Origin: Rhodanobacter sp. ANJX3
GTDB lineage: Bacteria; Pseudomonadota; Gammaproteobacteria; Xanthomonadales; Rhodanobacteraceae
Direction of reading: 5' to 3'
Assembly: GCF_014200755.1 (NCBI RefSeq)
Contig: NZ_JACHCM010000004.1
Coordinates: 1 to 64,000, forward strand
DNA: 64,000 nucleotides
Both the position numbers and the translations under genes were made by a program. Below are positions 53,053 through 64,000 of this stretch, in pieces. How positions within the stretch are numbered: the first letter of the stretch is position 1; each line of letters begins with the position of its first letter. Under the pieces are notes generated by a model. It had not been told where the DNA came from. It was given only the letters and a program-made list of their open reading frames with translations, and made no database searches.

Positions 53053-54549
53053 TTATCGGGCGGGAATTTTGGTCAGATACGCTGTCAATCGCGCCACATC
53101 ATCCGGACCAACGCGCAGGCCAAGCTTGCTTCGTCGCCAGAGAATGTCCTCTGCCTGTGTGGCCCACTCGTGCCGCACGAGGTAATCGACTTCGATCTGA
53201 TAAAGGTCGGCACCGAAGTGTTCGCCGAGCGCATCCAGTCCGTTGGCATCGCCGAGCAAATCACGCGTTCGCGTACCGTAGTTGTGCACCAGTCGCCAAG
53301 CCATGGTTTCGGGCAACCATGGGCGACTAGCCCGAACGTCGTCGAACAATGCATCGATGTCGGACTCGCCACCGCCAGGCAATGGGCGTGCATCGGCGGT
53401 CCAGGCGGGCTTGGCGTTGCCCAAGGCTGCGCCGAGCAAATCGAGCGCTTCTTCGGATAGCTTGCGATAGGTGGTGAGCTTGCCGCCGAAGACATTCAAC
53501 AGTGGGGGGCCGGCGCTGCCATCCAGTTCGATGTGATAGTCGCGCGTCACTTCCGAGGCGTTGCCGCTCTTGTCTTCCAGCAGCGGGCGCACGCCGCTGT
53601 AGCTCCACACCACATCGGCCGGAGTCAGGTTGCGCTTGAAGTAGCGATTGGTGGCCTCGCACAGATAGGCCGTCTCTTCTTTGTCGATGGTCGGATGCGA
53701 AGGATCGGTCTTGTACTCGATATCGGTAGTGCCGATCAGCGTGAAATCGCGCTCGTACGGAATGGCGAAAACGATGCGGCGATCGGGCTGCTGGAAAATA
53801 TAGGCATAGCGATGGTCGAACAGCTTGGGCACTACGATGTGGCTGCCCTTGATCAGGCGAAGCGCGTGATTGTGTTTGACCTTGGCGATATCGTCGAGAA
53901 AACTCGCTGCCCAAGGACCGGCCGCATTGACGAGCGCACGTGCACGCACTGTGCGGCGAGCACCGGCCTCGGATTCGAGTTCGGCGATCCAGTATTCACC
54001 ATCACGCTTAGCGCTGATGCAACGGGTATGAGTGTTTATTTCGGCACCGCGCTGTGCGGCGTCCATCGCGTTGAGCACGACCAGACGAGCGTCCTGCACC
54101 CATGCATCGGAATAAACGAAGCCCACATGAAATTCATCGCGCAAAGGGCCGCCGACCACATGCTTGCTGAAACGAATGCGGCGTGACCCGGGCAAAGTAC
54201 GCCGACCACGGCCGAGGTGATCGTATAGAAACAGCCCGATACGAATCATCCAGGCGGGACGCAAATGCGGCTGATGCGGCAGAACAAAGCGCAGCGGCCA
54301 GATGATGTGCGGCGCCGCCTTCAGCAGCACTTCGCGTTCGGCCAACGCCTTGCCGACCAGAGCGAACTCGAACTGCTCCAAATAGCGCAGCCCACCGTGA
54401 ATCAATTTGGTGCTGGCACTGGAAGTATGCGAGGCGAGGTCATCGCGCTCGCACAGAACCACCGAAAGGCCTCGGCCAACGGCGTCACGGGCAATACCGA
54501 CGCCGTTGATGCCGCCGCCAATCACCAGTACATCGACCTGCTTCAACAT
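53053..54549 (-). CDS. glpD: Aerobic glycerol-3-phosphate dehydrogenase GlpD
   Basis: The protein is 498 aa. ATG at 54549 is chosen because GGAGTGCC precedes it; an in-frame TTG four codons upstream is less likely. The FAD-binding motif is VLVIGGGINGVGIARDAVGR, and TSSASTKLIHGGLRYLEQFE follows, both diagnostic of GlpD. The C-terminal HEWATQAEDILWRRSKLGLR motif is also typical. The enzyme oxidises glycerol-3-phosphate to DHAP at the inner membrane, feeding electrons to ubiquinone. Confidence 0.98.
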   Translation of the reverse strand: MLKQVDVLVIGGGINGVGIARDAVGRGLSVVLCERDDLASHTSSASTKLIHGGLRYLEQFEFALVGKALAEREVLLKAAPHIIWPLRFVLPHQPHLRPAWMIRIGLFLYDHLGRGRRTLPGSRRIRFSKHVVGGPLRDEFHVGFVYSDAWVQDARLVVLNAMDAAQRGAEINTHTRCISAKRDGEYWIAELESEAGARRTVRARALVNAAGPWAASFLDDIAKVKHNHALRLIKGSHIVVPKLFDHRYAYIFQQPDRRIVFAIPYERDFTLIGTTDIEYKTDPSHPTIDKEETAYLCEATNRYFKRNLTPADVVWSYSGVRPLLEDKSGNASEVTRDYHIELDGSAGPPLLNVFGGKLTTYRKLSEEALDLLGAALGNAKPAWTADARPLPGGGESDIDALFDDVRASRPWLPETMAWRLVHNYGTRTRDLLGDANGLDALGEHFGADLYQIEVDYLVRHEWATQAEDILWRRSKLGLRVGPDDVARLTAYLTKIPAR

Positions 54550-54707
54550 ATGGCACTCCAAGAACGGGGCTCACGTACCGGAGGCGCCCCAGGCGGTCAG
54601 CGCGATCAATCGATGAGGCACCGGAATTACGAAAAGCGAAAGCTGACTTACTATTTTCGCAAAATAAGGAAAACCTATTCCGCGTTAAATCATCAATAAC
54701 GATCATA

Positions 54708-54723
54708 TTCGAACAATTGCGAA
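54708..54723. promoter_or_regulatory. Possible GlpR operator upstream of glpD
   Basis: TTCG and CGAA arms are separated by eight bases inside an A/T-rich stretch between glpR and glpD. GlpR operators are TTCG/CGAA palindromes, but the spacing differs from the E. coli site, so the assignment is tentative. A second TTCG-type half-site lies near 54655. Confidence 0.3.
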
Positions 54724-54803
54724 CTATGCACGCTGCGATGCAGCGAAGCGACGAAGAGCTTCGCTACAGTAGGACTTAACGAATCGGCTATCCGATGACG
54801 GAT

Positions 54804-55571
54804 CTAGCTGGCGATATGCAGCTGCGTTTCGGATCGTTCCAAGACGGCTATCAACGGCGCCGGCGGGGCTCTATCGGTAAACCAGGCGTCGACTCGGGAG
54901 ATCGGTCCCAGGCGAACCATGGCGTTGCGCCCAATCTTGCTGTGATCGGCGGCCAAATAGACCTGTCGCGAATGTTCGATAATGGCTTGCGCCACGCGCA
55001 CTTCCTGAAAATCGAAATCGAGCAGCGTGCCGTCCAGATCGATGCCCGAAATACCGACGATACCGAAATCCACTTTGAATTGACGGATCAACTCGATCGT
55101 CGCTTCGCCCGTAACGCCGTGATCGCGCCCCCGCACCACACCGCCGGCGGCTATCACTTCGAACGACGGATTGTTGCTCAACATGATGGCAACGTTGAGA
55201 TTGTTGGTGATGATGCGAAGATTTTTATGCGACTGCAATGCGCGCGCCACGTCTTCGTTGGTCGTCCCAAGATTGATGAACAGCGATGCATCGTCGGGAA
55301 TATGTTTGGCTAGCAGGCTGGCGATACGCTGCTTTTCCGCCTGCAGCAGCCCCTGGCGCGCGGTATATGCAAGATTTTCCACGCTCGATGGCAGGCTTAC
55401 GCCGCCATGATAGCGCCGCAGCAAACCGGCATCGCAAAGTATGCCCAAGTCCCGCCGGATAGTCTGCTGAGTGACATTGAAATGCGACGCCGCCTGCTCG
55501 ACTGCTACAAAGCTCTCACGCTGCACGAGTGCAATCAGTTCTTCCTGGCGGCGATTAAGTCGGGGATCCAT
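54804..55571 (-). CDS. glpR: DeoR-family repressor GlpR
   Basis: The protein is 255 aa. ATG at 55571 (MDPRLNRRQEELIALVQRES) is preferred over a GTG at 55586. The DeoR helix-turn-helix (ASHFNVTQQTIRRDLGILCD, then AGLLRRYHGGVSLPS) is followed by the sugar-phosphate sensor domain (LFINLGTTNEDVARAL; VIAAGGVVRGRDHGVTGEAT; VYLAADHSKIGRNAMVRLG). GlpR represses glycerol genes until glycerol-3-phosphate binds. Its position directly upstream of glpD on the same strand supports this identity. Confidence 0.94.
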   Translation of the reverse strand: MDPRLNRRQEELIALVQRESFVAVEQAASHFNVTQQTIRRDLGILCDAGLLRRYHGGVSLPSSVENLAYTARQGLLQAEKQRIASLLAKHIPDDASLFINLGTTNEDVARALQSHKNLRIITNNLNVAIMLSNNPSFEVIAAGGVVRGRDHGVTGEATIELIRQFKVDFGIVGISGIDLDGTLLDFDFQEVRVAQAIIEHSRQVYLAADHSKIGRNAMVRLGPISRVDAWFTDRAPPAPLIAVLERSETQLHIAS

Positions 55572-55586
55572 TGTTATCGGAAGCAC

Positions 55587-56020
55587 CTGCGAACGTTACC
55601 GATATGATGACTGCTGAGGTGAGCCGTGTCATTCCATCGAGACCCTCCAGCCGGTCGCACGAGCCGATTGCGGCATCTCTTACCGCCCTTTTCTGGTCGT
55701 GGATCTACAGCAAAGCACTGCTCACGGCGAAGTAAAATTCTGCGCAACTTGCGCTGATGCCGACTTGATTTTGGCAGCGCCCGAGCACTCTTGCGAAATA
55801 CCGAATCGAGTGTGCGGTATCTCGCTCAACGGCGTGAACATGATTAGCTACAAGCAAGCATATGTGCAGCGGGTGCGCGCCGGCGCCGTGCGTCGCGGCG
55901 GGCGATACTGCTTTTCCAGTATCACAAACGCATTCGATCAAGGCGGTCCGGTCGGTCCGAGGTATTCGGCGCCGTGCATGCCGTTGCCGTTTGGACTGTG
56001 CGAGTACCGAGGAGTCGCCC
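55587..56020. other. Intergenic region between glpR and the rrn terminator zone
   Basis: About 430 bases hold the glpR promoter at the left and no supportable gene. Plus-strand and minus-strand frames around 55700-56076 lack motifs and overlap the terminator repeats. Confidence 0.5.
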
Positions 56021-56076
56021 AAGCAAAACCCCCCACCGTCACCGGCGAGGGTTTGGGTATAAGGGCGCTGGCGTAG
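56021..56076 (-). repeat. Second, degenerate copy of the 5S 3'-end and terminator
   Basis: On the plus strand this stretch (CCCCCCACCGTCACCGGCGA, then GGGTTT, GTATAAGGGCGCTGGCG) parallels the true 5S end and terminator at 56121-56175 (CCCCCACCGTGTCCGGTGAG, GTATAAGGCCCCTGGCG). It appears to be a diverged duplication of the end of the rrn operon, with a weaker hairpin that may act as a back-up terminator. Confidence 0.65.
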
Positions 56077-56113
56077 AGCGGTTACAGGCCCGGGCGCTGC
56101 GCGCGCCGACATC

Positions 56114-56150
56114 GCTAAAAAGAAAAACCCCCACCGTGTCCGGTGAGGGT
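56114..56150 (-). terminator. rrn operon terminator
   Basis: Read in the minus direction: ACCCTCACCG, loop GACA, CGGTGGGGGT, then TTTTCTTTTT. It lies 16 bases downstream of the 5S rRNA 3' end. Confidence 0.9.
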
Positions 56151-56165
56151 TGATCAGTATAAGGC

Positions 56166-56281
56166 CCCTGGCGGTGACCTACTCTTGCATGGCAAAGCCA
56201 CACTACCATCGGCGCATGCGCGTTTCACTTCTGAGTTCGGGATGGGATCAGGTGGTACCACGCCGCTATGGCCGCCAGGGA
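56166..56281 (-). rRNA. rrf: 5S ribosomal RNA
   Basis: On the minus strand the ends are CCTGGCGGCCATAGCGG and CACCGCCAGGG, which pair to form the terminal helix. The internal segment CACCTGATCCCATCCCGAAC is the conserved loop C region. The length of about 116 bases is normal. It lies about 250 bases downstream of the 23S gene. Confidence 0.93.
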
Positions 56282-56531
56282 AGGGGTTGAAGCAGCGCAT
56301 GACGCGCCGGCTTCAATCTGGGTCGAGCCCTTTTGAAGAGTCCGCCACGGATGGCGGGCTTGGCTCTTCGCGAAAAGGACTCGCGTCAAATAGAGGTGTA
56401 AACGAGTGACAAGCGTCGAGGTGAAATCGGACGGGACAAGCTTCAAGGCATGCTCTTCTGAAGAGTGCGGCCATGGTATGGCCGCTTTCTCGTGCAGGGA
56501 AAGCACACGAACTAAAGCCACTTGGGGTTAT

Positions 56532-59413
<2,882 letters not shown>

Positions 59414-59622
59414 ATATAACCCCAAGTCGCCTCGGGGCATGCACCCTCATCAGGTGCAGCCAAGTTACTTCGTTTCGTTGCCTTAACACTTATCTCGGTT
59501 CGGTTTCGAACCAAGACGCTTGTCACTCGTTTACAGTTTTTCAAAGAACGTCACGCCGGCCTCAACGCCGGATGACTTCAAAATCTTGAGGTGTGCTTAT
59601 ATTTTACGAACCGGTCATTCCA

Positions 59623-59698
59623 TGGTGGAGCCTATCGGGATCGAACCGATGACCCCCTGCTTGCAAAGCAGGTGCTCTCCCAGCTGAGCTAAGGCCCC
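59623..59698 (-). tRNA. tRNA-Ala (TGC anticodon)
   Basis: On the minus strand GGGGCCTTAGCTCAGCTGGG begins the acceptor and D arms. CTTTGCAAG holds the TGC anticodon, GGTTCGATCC is the T loop, and the encoded CCA ends at 59623. The length of 76 bases and the position in the 16S-23S spacer are canonical. Confidence 0.97.
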
Positions 59699-59715
59699 AA
59701 GGAACCCTTGGAATA

Positions 59716-59792
<77 letters not shown>

Positions 59793-59903
59793 AGTGATGA
59801 CTGAACCCCAGAACCTAGACCAGGCGACCTGGAACAACTTCGTAAAATACAGGTGCCTTGTGTGGACGTCTTGCGCGAGAGAGCTCGCGACCGTCATTTC
59901 TTG

Positions 59904-61448
<1,545 letters not shown>

Positions 61449-61605
61449 AGTTTTCGACTGTCCGAAGACAATCTATCTTTCTGAAGCGTTAGTCCCAACA
61501 AAATCAAAACTCATTACTGACTTTTTCTTTCATTGGACGCTTGCATTTCTTGGACAGGTCGTAACCCTCCATCGCAAGACGTCCACACAATTCACCTGCG
61601 CACAC

Positions 61606-61616
61606 TGTCAAAGATC
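61606..61616 (-). promoter_or_regulatory. boxA antitermination element of the rrn leader
   Basis: GATCTTTGACA on the minus strand matches the boxA core (TGCTCTTTAACA-like). It lies about 160 bases upstream of the 16S 5' end, the usual position for Nus-factor antitermination. Confidence 0.65.
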
Positions 61617-61677
61617 AACCACTTGCAACCGATTTCTCGTGTTGCGTCTAAGACGTTTCGTCCTAGGTGAGCCGCCC

Positions 61678-61705
61678 ATTCTATATCGTTTTTTGTGGCC
61701 GTCAA
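61678..61705 (-). promoter_or_regulatory. rrn P1-type promoter
   Basis: TTGACG (-35, 61705-61700) and TAGAAT (-10, 61683-61678) are separated by 16 bases. An A/T-rich tract (GAAAAAAAATT) directly upstream is a likely UP element. A GC-rich discriminator (GGGCGGCTC) follows the -10, as in stringently controlled rRNA promoters. Confidence 0.82.
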
Positions 61706-61938
61706 CAGTGGCGTTGAATTTTTTTTCATCGTCGCTGGTGCCGCAACCCTTTGACGAAGGCGTTTCGTCGAAGGGGGACGAACTATAGCGCCGCGAGGCA
61801 AATCTGTGAAGAGGGCGTGTGCATATTTTTACAGAAACAAGTCAGAACGGCACTCGCGCCGCCCTTGCGGCAGCACTTCAACTACAACCGGGTTAGCTGA
61901 TTCGTAGAAATAACCCAATGCACATACAAATTTCGCTT

Positions 61939-62127
61939 TCAGCCATTGCTTGAGGACACTTCTGTCATCACACGCTCGCATGTTGACGTATGGCCGGCCG
62001 TCGGGAAAACCGCTGCCGCAGCAACCCTGACATCTCTCAGCATGCCCACGCGATAAGGCACCAGATCTTCGGGGCGCAATTTCGCCAGCGCGTCCCAATC
62101 ATCGTCGAAAGGAATGAATTGCTGCAT
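61939..62127 (-). CDS. Small hypothetical protein (62 aa)
   Basis: The frame begins MQQFIPFDDDWDALAKLRPE, then DLVPYRVGML. The first 30 residues look like a real conserved start seen in short Xanthomonadales proteins near rubredoxin. The remainder (Ala/Val/Thr-rich) is weaker, and the ribosome binding site is poor. It may be truncated or a small regulatory protein. It lies about 110 bases downstream of the rubredoxin gene on the same strand. Confidence 0.45.
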   Translation of the reverse strand: MQQFIPFDDDWDALAKLRPEDLVPYRVGMLRDVRVAAAAVFPTAGHTSTCERVMTEVSSSNG

Positions 62128-62235
62128 GGTTAGCCGCCTGTGTGATGCAACGCGCGACAGTGCGCAGAGGCATCACAACAGATGATCGTGCCGATAGCGT
62201 GGCGAATTCGGGCCATTCCGGGGCACGAATTCGCG

Positions 62236-62430
62236 TCAGACGATTTCGATCATCTCGAAATCGTCCTTGGTCGTGCCGCAATCCGGGCAGGTCCAGGTTT
62301 CGGGTACGTCTTCCCAGCGCGTGCCGGCCGGAATGCCTTCATCGGGCACACCGATGCTCTCGTCGTAAATGTAGCCGCACACTACGCACATCCACTTGCG
62401 GTTTGCTGCTTCGGAGGAACTCTGGCTCAT
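62236..62430 (-). CDS. Rubredoxin
   Basis: The protein is 64 aa. The two CxxCG-type knuckles are WMCVVCGYIYDE and TCPDCGTTKDDF, giving the single Cys4 iron site. The conserved PAGTRWEDVPETW lies between. ATG at 62430 gives MSQSSSEAANRKWMC; a longer upstream start (MHYYLVNKEA) adds residues not seen in rubredoxins. It is a small soluble electron carrier, for example to alkane hydroxylase or a rubredoxin reductase partner, neither of which is in the window. It is transcribed divergently from thiE. Confidence 0.96.
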   Translation of the reverse strand: MSQSSSEAANRKWMCVVCGYIYDESIGVPDEGIPAGTRWEDVPETWTCPDCGTTKDDFEMIEIV

Positions 62431-62557
62431 GGGTCTGGCTTCTTTGTTGACGAGGTAATAGTGCATTCTCGCAACTCGTCCGGCATTACGAAAGCGTACG
62501 TGACAATGTATCGCCGGGATTGACGGAAGTGGGTTTGCTTACACTTAGGATGCTGAT

Positions 62558-63208
62558 TTGAAATCGATAGCACTGTTGCCCGGTCGCGGCCTGTACGCCG
62601 TTACCGACGGGCCCCGGCCTGATTTGCTTGACGTTGTCGCCCAGGCGCTGGCCGGCGGCGGGCGCGTCGTGCAATACCGCGACGACACTGACGATCACCT
62701 TCGGCGCCGCGCCGAGGCCGCTGACTTGAAGCGGCTTTGCCATCGGCACGGCGCATTGTTCATCATCGACGCCGATGTGGCGCTGGCCAAAGACGTTGCC
62801 GCCGACGGCGTGCATCTGGGGCCTGACAATGCCGATCCAGGCTCCGCGCGGCATGAACTGGGCGCCGACGCGATCATTGGCGTGTCCTGCCTAGCATCGC
62901 TGGAGCGCGCAAACGCGGCGGCAGCGGCCGGAGCCAGTTACGTATCCTTCGGCGCGTTTTTCAAATCGCCGACCAAACCACTGGCCGGGCACGCACCCAT
63001 CGATCTGCTGAGAAAAACCGCTGCGCTGGGCCTGCCGCGGGTAGCGATTGGCGGCATCACGCCGGACAATGGCAGATTGCTCGTCGATGCCGGCGCGAAT
63101 TTCATTGCCGCGGTATCGGCCATCTTCGGTGCTGCCGACGTTCGCGCTGCCGCGCAACGCTTTACTGACCTGTACTCCATCGATCGCGATCACGGAACGC
63201 CTGCATGA
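62558..63208 (+). CDS. thiE: Thiamine phosphate synthase ThiE
   Basis: The protein is 216 aa. A TTG start at 62558 follows TAGGATGC; no better ATG lies nearby. The TIM-barrel pattern includes [39 protein letters not shown] and [12 protein letters not shown]. The position equivalent to the pyrophosphate-binding RxK motif reads VQYRDD, a divergence from most ThiE enzymes. It couples the pyrimidine and thiazole phosphates into thiamine phosphate. The ThiE stop overlaps the hemL start (ATGA), suggesting translational coupling. Confidence 0.9.
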   Translation: MKSIALLPGRGLYAVTDGPRPDLLDVVAQALAGGGRVVQYRDDTDDHLRRRAEAADLKRLCHRHGALFIIDADVALAKDVAADGVHLGPDNADPGSARHELGADAIIGVSCLASLERANAAAAAGASYVSFGAFFKSPTKPLAGHAPIDLLRKTAALGLPRVAIGGITPDNGRLLVDAGANFIAAVSAIFGAADVRAAAQRFTDLYSIDRDHGTPA

Positions 63209-64000
63209 CAACCAATCAAGAACTTTTTCAGCGCGCACAGGGCCTGATGCCTGGCGGCGTCAATTCGCCGGTACGCGCATTCAAGTCGGTCGGCGGTGAG
63301 CCATTTTTCACCGCGCGCGCCGATGGCGCTTATCTGTGGGACGTCGAGGGCACGCGCTATATCGACTATATCGGTTCGTGGGGCCCGATGATTCTCGGCC
63401 ACAACCATCCCGCCGTGCGCGACGCGGTAGAACGTGCGGTGAAGAACGGCCTCTCGTTCGGTACGCCCTGCCCAGCCGAAGTGACCATGGCCGAGACGAT
63501 CACGCGGCTCATTCCATCGCTCGAGATGGTGCGCATGGTCAACTCCGGCACCGAAGCGACGATGTCGGCCATCCGGCTGGCGCGCGGCGCCACCGGGCGC
63601 AGCAAGATCGTAAAGTTCGAGGGCTGCTATCACGGCCACGGCGACAGCTTTCTGGTGAAGGCCGGTTCGGGCGCACTCACGTTCGGCGTACCGACCTCGC
63701 CCGGCGTACCGAAAGCCAATGCCGATCTCACCCTGACCTTGCCGTACAACGATATCGAAGCGGCCAAGACACTGTTCGCCGAATGCGGCGACGAAATCGC
63801 CGGGCTGATCATCGAGCCCGTCGCTGGCAACATGAACTGCATCCTGCCTTTGGACGGCTATTTAGCGGCACTGCGCGAACTGTGCACGCGGCACGGCGTA
63901 CTGCTGATTTTTGATGAAGTGATGACCGGCTTCCGCGTGGCGCTCGGTGGCGCACAGGCGCATTACGGCGTGACGCCCGACCTCACCTGTTTCGGCAAAA
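63205..64000 (+). CDS. hemL: Glutamate-1-semialdehyde 2,1-aminomutase HemL (3' end outside the window)
   Basis: 265 codons are present. The N-terminus [20 protein letters not shown] and the motifs [55 protein letters not shown] and [16 protein letters not shown] are typical of HemL. The last visible codon is Lys265, the PLP lysine of the CFGK motif, so the window ends right at the active site. It makes 5-aminolevulinate for heme and siroheme. It overlaps thiE by four bases. Confidence 0.97.
   Translation, partial: MTTNQELFQRAQGLMPGGVNSPVRAFKSVGGEPFFTARADGAYLWDVEGTRYIDYIGSWGPMILGHNHPAVRDAVERAVKNGLSFGTPCPAEVTMAETITRLIPSLEMVRMVNSGTEATMSAIRLARGATGRSKIVKFEGCYHGHGDSFLVKAGSGALTFGVPTSPGVPKANADLTLTLPYNDIEAAKTLFAECGDEIAGLIIEPVAGNMNCILPLDGYLAALRELCTRHGVLLIFDEVMTGFRVALGGAQAHYGVTPDLTCFGK

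Noticed and set aside
55699..56076. Plus-strand frame of 125 codons beside the rrn terminator
   Set aside because: It ends inside a duplicated terminator and 5S tail, so it cannot be a real gene; its cysteines are scattered without a motif.

Overview
The window looks like a chromosomal segment of a high-GC gammaproteobacterium of the Xanthomonadales, most likely Rhodanobacteraceae (Dyella, Rhodanobacter or Luteibacter type). The evidence is the mre-mrd-rlpA-dacA-ybeD-lipB-lipA block, a split B12-dependent ribonucleotide reductase, a TonB receptor followed by a TPR-sulfotransferase, and an rrn operon ordered 16S-Ile-Ala-23S-5S. The genus call is inference.

Bases 1-12,700 are accessory. An RHS-type protein runs off the left edge, followed by an ECF42-like sigma factor with its DGPF/YCII partner. 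From 3.8 to 6.8 kb lies a run of small, co-oriented, mostly uncharacterised genes. Two are broken by frameshifts, and three inverted repeats resembling integron attC sites sit at their 3' ends. A BLUF photoreceptor and a TetR regulator follow; the regulator is divergent from a small-enzyme operon (DUF4267, SnoaL-like cyclase, NIPSNAP-like, ferredoxin). Then come a P-loop kinase-like protein, another frameshifted gene, a GFA-family protein and a putative HExxH metallopeptidase.

At 13.2-17.3 kb a lone 1371-residue gene joins an XRE helix-turn-helix, a PD-(D/E)XK-like segment, a STAND-like region without a visible P-loop and a long C-terminal region. It resembles an anti-phage effector and is the best candidate here for an undescribed system.

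Bases 17,500-35,600 hold the nrdJ locus (NrdJb, a histone-H1-like protein, and NrdJa with an intein placed directly before the catalytic Cys), a Do-family protease, a PstS-LysM fusion, a HAD phosphatase, an M17 aminopeptidase, the TonB receptor, a TPR-sulfotransferase and an M1 peptidase.

Bases 35,600-49,200 form a minus-strand cell-envelope block: mreBCD, mrdA, rodA, mltB, rlpA, dacA, ybeD, lipB, lipA, prc. Several genes overlap by 1-4 bases, which suggests co-transcription. Next come a PfkB-type kinase and the glycerol regulon (glpR, glpD, glpF, glpK). The rrn operon (about 56.1-61.7 kb, minus strand) follows with its promoter, boxA and terminator. Rubredoxin, thiE and the start of hemL end the window; hemL is cut just after its PLP lysine.
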